From assembly GCA_001275005.1 (NCBI GenBank), contig JWZX01002975.1, forward strand, positions 1 through 17,636: a stretch of DNA of 17,636 nucleotides, given 5' to 3'. How positions within the stretch are numbered: the stretch's first letter is position 1; each line of letters begins with the position of its first letter. The DNA is from Chrysochromulina tobinii. Lineage: Eukaryota; Haptophyta; Prymnesiales; Chrysochromulinaceae. A program made the position numbers and the translations under genes. Below, one piece after another: positions 1 to 7,886 of the stretch. The notes beneath the pieces are model-generated. The model was not told where the DNA came from. It saw only the letters and a program-made list of their open reading frames with translations, and searched no databases.

Positions 1-143
1 CGGCCGAGGCGTTTTCCAAAGTGGCGCAGGTGGAGAGCGCCCATCAGGCGGCGAGATGCGCCTTGCTGCGGGCGTGCGTGCGTGCAAGCGAGAGCGGGCC
101 GATGCGCGTCAGCTTGCACCGATGGCGTGGGCAGACCACTCAG

Positions 144-179
<36 letters not shown>

Positions 180-2832
180 TATCGAGATCGGTATGAGGCG
201 CTGCGGGCGAGTCATGATGAGCTCCTCGCCAAGTGCGAGCGGCTGCAGCATCAGCTGCAGGCGGCCGACCAGAGGGTGCTTCTCACCGGCCACGAGGAGG
301 GGGCGTATGCGTGGCTGCCTGAGGAGCTCCGGCCAACGCCCCCACGACCGAACACGGGCGCGACCGCTGCCGCTTCCGCCGCTTCCGCCGCTTCCGCCGC
401 TTCCGCCGCTTCCGCCGCTTCCGCCGCTTCCGCCGCTTCCGCCGCTTCCGCCGCTTCCGCCGCTTCCGCCGCTTCCGCCGCTTCCGCCACCGCTCCCGCC
501 CGCGCGCCTGGCACCCCCCCCGCCCCCGCTGCTGCGGCTGCCTCGCCCCCCACCGCCGCCTCCAGTGCTACCCAGGCACAGGGATGGGATACCCCTCGCG
601 GCGCCGAGGCAGTGCAAGGGGCTCGGCTGCTTGCGCTGGTCGCTCTCTGGTCGAAAGTGGCGGCGCAGCTCCCTGGTGTGCTCCGTCTGGCGCTCCGCAC
701 GTGGCAGCTAACGGCCGCACAGCTGCGCACGGCGCAGAGTGAGGCTGCCACCGACGATCTAGTCGCCGCCACAGTCGCTGCCGAGAAGGAGAAGGAGCAA
801 CTCGTCAAGAGCGCGCAGCGGCGGGCACGGAAGGACGGCAAGACGATCGCCCGATGCCATGCACATGTGCTTGGTGGGCTGCTGCGTTCCATCGCAGGCG
901 AACGCGCGCGTGCGAGCATTGAGCAGCTGTGGCGCCGATGGGCAACTCTGATCGAGCTTGATCTGATCCCCTCGCCTGCGCACCCGGCCGGGGACGCGTC
1001 GCGTCCTCCGCGGTCGCAACGCTCCGGTCATACGCCCCCGCCGCCGCCTCCGGGTGGCCCCCCACCTCCATCGCCGCCGATCGCCTTTGCTGCCCTTCAG
1101 CTGCCGCCCTTCCAGAGTTGCTTGGGCGCTACGAACACCGCGTCGCGAGGTCCCACACGCATGGATCCCAGAGCAGCATCGCCAGTCGGCGTGCCGGCGC
1201 AGCCAAAGGTCGTTCTACCTGTCACTGACCGCGTCACTGCCGGCAATTGGGCGGCCATCACCGCCGCCAACGAGGCCGCCACTGTGCATGCGCACGCCCT
1301 GGCCTACACCGCCCACGCTACGGCACGCATGGCCGCCGCCGTCCACACGATGCCGACGCCCGCGATGCCGACGCCCGCGACGCCAGCAGCATGCACGGGT
1401 GCTCCGGAGGCCACTGGGCGCTCAGGCTCGCCGTTTGGCGCCACCGCCGGCGCTCACATCCTTTCGTCAGCTGCCGACGACGAGACGGAAAGTGGGCAGC
1501 ATGCCAGCAGTTCCGCGGGCGGCACCCTACTAGCAGTCGCCGAGTCGCGTGTCCGCACGTTGCGCCAACAAGCAGAGGCAGCGGGGCGCGAGGCGGCCGA
1601 GGCGCGTAGCGAGGCGGCCGAGGCGCGGCGCAGCGCCGTCGAGGCGCGGCGCGAGGCGGCCGAGGCGCAGCGCGAGACGGTCGAGGCGCGGCGCGAGGCG
1701 GCCGAGGCGCGTAGCGAGGCGGCGGCGGCGGCGCTCATCGCGACGCAGGAGATCGAGGAGGAGCGGCGCGAGGCGGCGGCGGCGGCGCACAGGGGCGGCG
1801 GCGCGGGAGATCGAGCAGGCACGCGCGCAAGCGGCGGCCGCCTCACAGGAGGCCGTGGAGGCCACTACGCGGGCGATCCGAGCGGAGCAACAGGAGCGTC
1901 GTGCTGAGCAGCGAGCAGAGGCGGCGTCGCGTGAGGCAGAGAGCGTGCAGCAGGCGAAGCGGGAAGCCTTGGAGCTCATCGAGGCGGTCAAGCACGACGC
2001 CACCGTGGCAGTCGCTGAACTGGACGAGGTGCTTGCCGCGGCGCTCATCGCCGCACATGATGCACGCGCGGGCTGGGGGCGTGAGCGCGCAGAGATGGCT
2101 GAGGAGCAGGCGGCGCTCGATGCACGCGCGCGCCAGGCGGAGGCGGAGGCGCTCCATGCGAGGGAGGCTGAGGCGGTAGCTCTCGCAGCCCAGCAAGAGG
2201 CGGAGGCAGTTTACATGCTCGAGCGGATCGCGAAGCAGACGATTGCCGACACGATCGCCTCGACGGCGGCGGACGCGGAGGCTACACGGCGTCAGGCGGA
2301 GAGGACGCGCCTCGAAGCCACGGCTCGGCTCGAGGCCACGCGACGGCAAGTGGCGGAGCTGAGAGAGCGCGAAGTTGAGCAGCAGGCGAGCCAATCCTTG
2401 GCCGGCCAGGCGACGGTGGCGAAAAAGCAACTCGAGGTCATGCGTGCGCAGCAGCCGCGCGTCGAACTTCAAGGGGCGCTGCAGGGGCGCCAGCCCGAGG
2501 CACGCCGAGCCACCTCGCTCTCGTCTCCACCCTCGCCCTCGTCCTTGCCCTTCCACACGAGCTACATCAGCGTCCCCCCGCTCGGCTGGGGTAGTCGTGC
2601 TGCAGAGTTCGAGTCTCGAGAGGCCTGGCAGGTGGCCTCGCGCGCGGCGCTGCTGGCTGCTGTGCAGGGCACCGTCCTCGCCGAGCTCCTCGACGCAGCG
2701 AGAGACGCGTTCATGATCTGGTTCGCGGTTGCAAGTGACGATGTGTCGCCAGCGCGGCTGAACTACGGGCAAGAAGGACTGAGGCAGCCGTTCGGCTTTG
2801 TTGCAGGCAGCAGTGCCTGGGCTGACGTCTGA
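1..2832 (+). CDS. Alanine-rich coiled-coil protein, 5' partial, with a probable one-base frameshift
   Basis: The function is not recognised. The frame is open from the left edge (first codon at 3), so the true start lies outside the window; an internal ATG occurs at 102. From the N-terminus one sees short helical stretches with Trp/Arg clusters (HRWR, ALRTWQL, WRRWATL) loosely like Sfi1-type centrin-binding repeats, a run of 12 Ala, 13 Ala-Ala-Ser repeats, Pro/Ala-rich linkers, and a long coiled coil with a seven-residue period (E-A-x-R-x-A-A). This frame ends at 1907, but the coiled coil continues in the next frame from about 1796 to the TGA at 2830-2832. Dropping one G of the GGGG run at 1792-1795 joins the halves smoothly (about 942 residues from the edge). 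The C-terminus leaves the coil for a Ser/Pro segment and a Trp-containing helical end. A cytoskeletal or scaffold role is only a guess. An assembly error is likelier than a pseudogene, because both halves keep an intact repeat. Confidence 0.6.
144..179 (+). repeat. (GCC)12 trinucleotide repeat coding polyalanine
   Basis: Twelve uninterrupted GCC codons encode 12 alanines inside the coiled-coil protein. Pure triplets can change length without breaking the frame, so the tract is probably polymorphic. Confidence 0.95.
369..485 (+). repeat. 13 copies of a 9-bp tandem repeat (Ala-Ala-Ser)
   Basis: The unit GCCGCTTCC recurs 13 times with no visible mismatch and encodes (Ala-Ala-Ser)13. Perfect identity at the DNA level points to recent expansion. 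The unit is a multiple of three, so copy-number change keeps the frame. The antisense strand is also open here and gives long Ala/Glu shadow frames. Confidence 0.95.
1590..1715 (+). repeat. Six 21-bp units encoding coiled-coil heptads
   Basis: Six consecutive imperfect 21-base units encode seven-residue blocks of the type E-A-A-E-A-R-S/R, giving a charged-alanine heptad pattern. The register suggests growth by unit duplication. The block lies about 75 bases upstream of the suspected frameshift at 1792-1795. Confidence 0.85.
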
Positions 2833-3371
2833 ATCGCGGTACGAACCGTTGCCGACCAGAAGTCCACGAGGACTTCAACCTCAGCTTCATCAATTGGTTC
2901 ACTAGTTAATGTAGCTACGGTGTTATCTCTTTTAGCCCGTTCGTGAAAGAGGGCCTGGTCCCTGGAGATCGGACGTACATAATTACGCAAGCGTTTTCTA
3001 CATTCTACGCTAGGCGGCCGGGCGTTACGCTCGCGGTCTGCTTATTCATTGCCCCGATGCCGTGTATCATCATTACGTGTTACGCCAAAAACACAATTGC
3101 ATTAACATCAAACAGGCTCAGCCACACGAAACAAGTACGTTAACAATAAGGGGGGGAATTAACGCTTCCTTAACGTTGGAACTCAAGTCAACGTTCGGGA
3201 AGCTCTAACGGGAGCGTACCGGCTCCCCGGCTCGGCTTTTTGCGGTGCGGGGTCTGGCCCTCTGGCCTCTGCCTCTCCCCCGTTACCCTGTGGGGACCAC
3301 CCTCGAAGGGACCCTGCGTAGGACGAGACCCACGCTGCTGCGCGACGCGCTGACGCTCAAACCGCTGCGGC
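2833..3371. other. Intergenic region between convergent genes
   Basis: This 539-base stretch separates the 3' ends of the coiled-coil gene and the lumen-protein gene and probably holds both 3' untranslated regions. It is visibly richer in A and T than the flanking coding sequence. A 66-codon frame at 2943-3143 has a short hydrophobic stretch but no recognisable family and no supporting context. An imperfect inverted repeat around 3167-3203 pairs CTTCC with GGAAG and two AACGTT boxes. No canonical AATAAA was found on the plus strand. I see no gene here. Confidence 0.6.
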
Positions 3372-4268
3372 TCAAAGACTCGCATCGATGATGGCGAATT
3401 TGTCACCGACCTTGGCATTGATATTCCGGTTAACAATTTCCAGATAGGTGTTGATGTAATCGCGGCCGCGCGTCCACGCTAGCTTTGCAGCTTTCGAATC
3501 GCGAGCAGCAGCTGCCGCCGCAATGTCATCCAGTGCAAAGTAGAGCTCGTTGACGAAATGACGAACGAGCAGGTTCGCGTACGTTGTACCATTGTCATTG
3601 TCTGACTGCAGCACCGTGTTGGCGAAGAGACCAAGCGCGCGGCAAGATGAGCGCATCGGCGAAGCTGCCACGCCCGTGCCCTCGCCCTGGGCATTGCTGC
3701 CTTGGCCTTTGGTTCCAATGTCGAGGAACGGTTTCAACTCCGCCCACTTGCCCTCCTGGATGAGAGTGCGCAGCTCGCCAGTATACAGGGCAATGCCTTG
3801 GGAGACGCGCTCCTGGTACTTCTTATAGCCTGTGTAGCGCCGCTGCACCGGAACAAAGGGCATCTGGTCCGGGTCGATGGGCTTCGCCTTCATGTCGTCC
3901 GGCGTCGGGCGCAGCCCGTACTTGAAGTAGAAATCTTCGGAGAAGAGGGCCTTCTCGTTGAACTGGCCGCGCCGCTCGATGTCGAGTCCCTTACCAGCAG
4001 CTGTTGCGGCCTCGACCTTCTTTGTCAGCGCGTCGCGCGCCTCAATCTCAGTCATCTGCCTCGTCTGGCCGTTCACAACCACGCTGAATTTGTCGCCAAT
4101 GGAGCCATCAGCGACCCCAAGGCCGTCGGTGGACCACGCTGGCTGGGTCGGAAAGAGGAGCGGAAGCGGCAGCAAGAATGCGGCACGGCGAGTGACGGCG
4201 CCTGCCATGGGTGACACGTTGAGTGCGTTGGCCGCTACCGACAGGCCCATCCACATCGTCAACCGCAT
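3372..4268 (-). CDS. Thylakoid lumen protein, PsbQ-like (photosystem II extrinsic-type)
   Basis: Probable nucleus-encoded lumen protein of 298 residues. The start chosen is the ATG at 4266-4268, which has A at -3 and opens a secretory-type leader. The frame runs further upstream to 4517, but that part looks like leader sequence. Residues 1-16 resemble a signal peptide with a possible cut at ANA|LN. Residues 17-46 carry a twin-arginine pair (27-28), a hydrophobic run (AAFLLPLPLLF) and a lumen-type cleavage site near A44-W45-S46. Together they suggest import through the plastid ER and then Tat transport into the lumen. The mature part is mostly helical, with RRYTGYKKYQ at 143-152 and a C-terminal WTRGRDYINTYLEIVN helix (265-280) like the last helix of the PsbQ four-helix bundle. 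The PsbQ assignment is by eye and tentative; lumen targeting is the firmer claim. It sits 249 bases downstream of the ABC1 kinase on the same strand. Confidence 0.72.
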   Translation of the reverse strand: MRLTMWMGLSVAANALNVSPMAGAVTRRAAFLLPLPLLFPTQPAWSTDGLGVADGSIGDKFSVVVNGQTRQMTEIEARDALTKKVEAATAAGKGLDIERRGQFNEKALFSEDFYFKYGLRPTPDDMKAKPIDPDQMPFVPVQRRYTGYKKYQERVSQGIALYTGELRTLIQEGKWAELKPFLDIGTKGQGSNAQGEGTGVAASPMRSSCRALGLFANTVLQSDNDNGTTYANLLVRHFVNELYFALDDIAAAAAARDSKAAKLAWTRGRDYINTYLEIVNRNINAKVGDKFAIIDASL

Positions 4269-4517
4269 GGTCCAGTGGGTCGTGACGTGTGCTCTCGAGA
4301 GATGGCCGAGATCGGGAGACGGGACGCGCGACTGCGCGAGCTTCGCGGGAATGATGTGCGCTCGCGAGAGCGCTCGTCGTGATAAAAAGTCGCCAAGGCT
4401 GTTGGCACGCAACAACAAAACGAAAACACACCCACAAAGCACTTCTAGTTCCTTTGAGTAGTTACTGAACTGCTCAACTATCGCACGCGCAGGGGATCCA
4501 GGCCGAATCCGCGTCAT

Positions 4518-6257
4518 CTAGTCATTCCTTGCCGCGAGTTTGGCGGCCACCGACACGGCCGCCTTCTTGACGCGCGTGGGCAGGACACGGCCCACCTTGC
4601 TCGCGACCCAGGCCCCCTTGCCTGTGGCCCATTGCACTGCGAGCTTGTTGGTTTCGCCATAGGCCTTCGCCACGGAGCGGAAGCGCAAGCGGTCGGAGCT
4701 GCCGGCGGCGGCGGCGGCGAGGTCGGCGGGCGTGGGGATGGCCGAGATGGGCGACGACCACGTAGGCATTCGGCAGCCGTCCACACCGCACTCGAGCGCC
4801 TGCTGCGCCATCACCTTCCACTTATCCGCGAGCGACCACTTGATGCCAAGCCTCTTGGCAATCCCCTTGATCAGGATGGTCGCGCGCCCGAGGAGCACGA
4901 GCTCCTGTGGGAACGAGTTGATCGCCTTGATCGGTGACGTGTCCGAGAGCTCTGCTGAGCTGAACCCACCCGGCATCGGCGTGTCAGGGTCAGCGAACAG
5001 GAGCAGCGCGAGCGCGACAGCCGCCTCGGGCTTCGAGCCGTTGACGAAGGTGACGCCAAAGTTGGACATCTTCTCCTGCGCCGTCTGGATGAGCTTGGGC
5101 GAGCCGCCCGTCTCCACCCACTCATTGACGAGCAGGATCGCTTCGGCCAGTTGGAGCCGATACTCGGTGGAGATCTGCTTCACCTGGCCGCAGTCGATGA
5201 GGGCGACCTTGGCACCCGGCTGCACGAAGATGTTGCCCGGATGCGGATCGCCATGAATGAAGCCCGCGCCGAGCATCATGCGTCCAAAGGCGACGGTCAG
5301 CTGCTCGAGGATGCGACGGCCCGCGATTTGCGATTCTGGTGAGCCTGGCTTGATGCCGCGCTTCTCCATCTCAGCGGAGAGCCGGTTGAGAGGAGTCCCC
5401 TCGACAAAGTCCATCACGAGCACCCGACGCGAGGCGAGACCCTGCACCGGCAGCGGCACACCCACCGCGGGCGCCACAGGCTTGCCGTCGGCCGTGTGCG
5501 AGACCGACGCGTACACCTTGAGCGCCGCCTGTGCCTCTGCCAAAAAGTCGAGCTCACCGTCAAGCGCGCGCTCGAGCTCGCAAAAGACGGTGTAATAGTC
5601 GACTGGCAGCGCACTCGCGAGCTTTTTGGAGAACGACTTGAGGTTGGCGATGTCGCCACGCAGCTTTGGTTCGCAGTTGGGCCGCTGGACCTTGACAGCC
5701 ACCTTGCGACCGTCGCGCAGCGTCGCCGCGTGCACCTGCGCAATTGACGCGGCTCCAAGAGGCTTATCGTCAAAGCTCGCAAAGATGCTCTCGAGCGGCT
5801 CGCCCTGCAGCAGCTCACGGCTGATGACTTCCCTCACCACTGAAGCGGGCATGGGGTCAAGGTCGTCTTGGAGCGATTGGAGCCGCGACGTGTACTGCTC
5901 AGGGAAGAGGTCCACACGCGTGGAGATGACCTGCCCCGTTTTGACGTAAAATCCCTTGAGCTCCTTGATGGTGTTCTCCAGCCGCTCGCTGCCCCACTCG
6001 TGCAGCTCCTGATATTTGGCCTCGAGTTCTTTCTCGGACAGATCCTTGCCCGTCACCTCGACGGCCTTGTAAGCAGCGAGGATGGGCACCACCTTCGACC
6101 AGAAGGTGACGGCGCGCACTACCCTCTGCGGCCCAGTGAGCGGCTTATCATCGAAGGAGGCCGACATGGTGACCGGCGGAAACCGGGACACGCGCGCGCC
6201 GCATGGCGGAAAGAACGGCTGGAAGGCCGCGACCACTGCCACCACGACCACCAACAT
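4518..6257 (-). CDS. Plastid ABC1/ADCK (UbiB-family) atypical kinase
   Basis: Atypical protein-kinase-like protein of 579 residues. In plastids this family acts on prenylquinone and tocopherol metabolism and on plastoglobule or stress responses. Family marks, in order: KTGQ at 106-109 (the KxGQ motif), an alanine-rich loop PLGAASIAQVH at 166-176, the nucleotide lysine K189 in VAVKVQRP, ELDFLAEA at 235-242 (ExD region), catalytic HGDPHPGN at 335-342, and the metal-binding IDCG at 354-357, where Cys replaces the usual Phe of DFG. The start is set at the ATG at 6255-6257 because it opens a short hydrophobic leader (MLVVVVAVVAAFQPF) resembling the signal-peptide and ASAFAP-like junction of secondary plastids. 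The frame is open 107 codons further upstream, but that part looks untranslated. The last 60 residues are basic and Ala-rich. The family is certain; the subfamily and substrate are not. It is divergent from the RNase T2 gene. Confidence 0.93.
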   Translation of the reverse strand: MLVVVVAVVAAFQPFFPPCGARVSRFPPVTMSASFDDKPLTGPQRVVRAVTFWSKVVPILAAYKAVEVTGKDLSEKELEAKYQELHEWGSERLENTIKELKGFYVKTGQVISTRVDLFPEQYTSRLQSLQDDLDPMPASVVREVISRELLQGEPLESIFASFDDKPLGAASIAQVHAATLRDGRKVAVKVQRPNCEPKLRGDIANLKSFSKKLASALPVDYYTVFCELERALDGELDFLAEAQAALKVYASVSHTADGKPVAPAVGVPLPVQGLASRRVLVMDFVEGTPLNRLSAEMEKRGIKPGSPESQIAGRRILEQLTVAFGRMMLGAGFIHGDPHPGNIFVQPGAKVALIDCGQVKQISTEYRLQLAEAILLVNEWVETGGSPKLIQTAQEKMSNFGVTFVNGSKPEAAVALALLLFADPDTPMPGGFSSAELSDTSPIKAINSFPQELVLLGRATILIKGIAKRLGIKWSLADKWKVMAQQALECGVDGCRMPTWSSPISAIPTPADLAAAAAGSSDRLRFRSVAKAYGETNKLAVQWATGKGAWVASKVGRVLPTRVKKAAVSVAAKLAARND

Positions 6258-6459
6258 GTGTGCCTTACTCGCCAAGATCCGCCAATGGCGAGAGATGAAC
6301 CACAGATTAGGGGTTCTGTTACGGGTACTCACACATGTAAGTCCCAATACAGACCGGATCCGCCCAGTGCCTCCAGCCGGGGTGTGCAGCATAGGTCCAC
6401 ATGTTTGAGTTGGCGCGCGAAGTCGCTCAATTACCTTCAGATTTTCGTACAGTACCAGG
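6258..6459. promoter_or_regulatory. Shared divergent promoter region, ABC1K / RNase T2
   Basis: Only 202 bases separate the two divergent start codons, so both promoters and 5' untranslated regions must overlap here unless upstream exons exist. A textbook splice donor, GTAAGT, lies at 6337-6342 on the plus strand. It could end a short first exon of the RNase gene, but no well-placed acceptor in the right phase was found. No TATA box was identified. Confidence 0.4.
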
Positions 6460-7680
6460 ATGGGCGAGGCCGGCACCATCGAGCAGTACATCTTGGCGTT
6501 GGCATGGCAGCCGCAACTGTCTCTTGGGTCGTGCCCGTCGCGGAGCTTTTCGGCTAGCCGACCGCTCATTGCCGCCATGGATGCTTTGCCCGCTTCAGCC
6601 TACGCACTGAACGCACTCTCACTGCACGGGCTGTGGCCCGAGTACCGCGGCCGTAGTAGTACCTTCAGGTGGCCCGAGTACTGCAATCGAATCGAGTTCA
6701 ATTACTCGCAGTGCACTCCGATTGCAACGCAAAGCACGCAGTCTCCTGTCGAAGAGGTCGGCACGCCTTGCTCAACGCTCGCGCCCTCTGTGGTCGAGGA
6801 GTTCAACGCTTCCAGTGGCTGGCGAACGTACGCGCTCAGCTACGCCTTCCTCCCCGGAGTTGCTGCCCATGAGTGGGCGCGGCACGGCACGTGCACGGGC
6901 TGGACGCAAAGGACGTACTTTGACCGTGCGGATCGGCTCGTCGCAAGCCTCGAGCTCAGCCAAGGCAACCGACTGCTCCGCCGATCAGTGGCGAGTGGCC
7001 AGTGCTCGGCATCGGGCCTTCGCGCGGCCTTCGAGGACGACGTGGGAGCGCCGCCGATTCTTCGGTGCGCCAGCGGATGCGTGCTGAGCGAGGTGTGGCT
7101 TGGCGTGCAAGCAGCGCGCGCTGGAGACCTCATGCCAGTGTTCGGTTCTGACCACGGCGTCAATATCACGAGCAGCGGGGTCGACACTTGCGAGACTTGT
7201 GCATCCCTCGTGCTCCACAGGTGGGGAGGCTGCCCACCAGGGCCGCCGCTCCCGCCAGGGGCTCCACCTCCGCCCCGGCAACTTTCCGTGGCAGCGGCTT
7301 CTCCTGGCACCGGCGGTGCGGTCGCTGCGCGGGCTGTAGCGATCTTGTTCGCTATTGGACTTCTCGCCATGCTTGGCCTGCTCAACCTGAGGCGCGCGCG
7401 TAACGCCTCGGTTCGGGCCACCGTGGGCGTGAAGCTGTCTGATGAACCGGGCAGCGGCCCACAGTCCCCGGGGCCTGCCAGGCTGCCGATGACGCCCGCA
7501 GCTGACTTGAAAGTTCGGGAGCCGACCTTGGCTCCTGGCTCAGTGGCGAATTCGTTTCCGATGCGCCAAGGAGGCGCAATCTTGACGGAAGACAGCCCCT
7601 CACCAGTGAGCCGCTCTCGGGCGGCCAACGCGGCGCTCACTCGGCTGATCCACGATGATAACGACGAGATCATCGATTGA
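6460..7680 (+). CDS. RNase T2 family ribonuclease with a C-terminal membrane anchor
   Basis: Acid-type endoribonuclease that cleaves RNA through a 2',3'-cyclic phosphate; the family normally works in secretory, vacuolar or extracellular space. Both catalytic segments are present: LHGLWP at 55-60 (His56) and HEWARHGTC at 137-145 (His137, Glu138, Arg141, His142). The fold's opening strand YILALAWQP (10-18) and many Cys for disulfides fit. Three sequons precede the membrane segment (Asn81, Asn116, Asn236). After the domain come a proline hinge (about 258-273), a hydrophobic helix (about 290-310), Arg residues at 311-314 as a stop-transfer, and a tail of about 95 residues ending in an acidic HDDNDEIID. 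This predicts a type I membrane protein. No signal peptide follows the ATG at 6460, although the enzyme domain starts at once; the frame is open upstream only to a TGA at 6406-6408. An unseen upstream exon probably supplies the signal peptide, so the start is uncertain. Confidence 0.88.
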   Translation: MGEAGTIEQYILALAWQPQLSLGSCPSRSFSASRPLIAAMDALPASAYALNALSLHGLWPEYRGRSSTFRWPEYCNRIEFNYSQCTPIATQSTQSPVEEVGTPCSTLAPSVVEEFNASSGWRTYALSYAFLPGVAAHEWARHGTCTGWTQRTYFDRADRLVASLELSQGNRLLRRSVASGQCSASGLRAAFEDDVGAPPILRCASGCVLSEVWLGVQAARAGDLMPVFGSDHGVNITSSGVDTCETCASLVLHRWGGCPPGPPLPPGAPPPPRQLSVAAASPGTGGAVAARAVAILFAIGLLAMLGLLNLRRARNASVRATVGVKLSDEPGSGPQSPGPARLPMTPAADLKVREPTLAPGSVANSFPMRQGGAILTEDSPSPVSRSRAANAALTRLIHDDNDEIID

Positions 7681-7886
7681 AGTCAAATACAATTGTAATT
7701 GAGGTGAACACACTGCATGTGCAAAATTATCATTATGGGTGTGTGTCACGAGCACGTTGTGTACACCGATTTGCGCGGCTGGAACAGGCGCACGTCATCG
7801 AGTAGTTTGACGAAGCCCCAATCTCGTCAAATGGTGCATGTGGGCGGCACTGCGCTGATTGCCGCCGAGCAGGGGCGAGCGTCCGC

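Noticed and set aside
251-919. Minus-strand open frame rich in Ala-Ala-Glu repeats
   Set aside because: It is the antisense reading of the 9-bp repeat. GCC/GGC triplets leave all frames open, and there is no family resemblance.
1843-2772. Long minus-strand frame of 309 codons opposite the coiled coil
   Set aside because: Arg/Leu-rich antisense shadow of the GC-rich coiled-coil gene; the plus strand has the clear coil pattern.
4269-4517. 83-residue N-terminal extension of the lumen protein
   Set aside because: The internal ATG at 4268 has a good context and opens a targeting leader; the extension would bury that leader.
5868-6557. Plus-strand frame opposite the ABC1 kinase 5' end
   Set aside because: It overlaps conserved kinase coding sequence and has no recognisable domain.
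6840-7673. Minus-strand frame opposite RNase T2
   Set aside because: Shadow of a gene with intact catalytic motifs on the plus strand.
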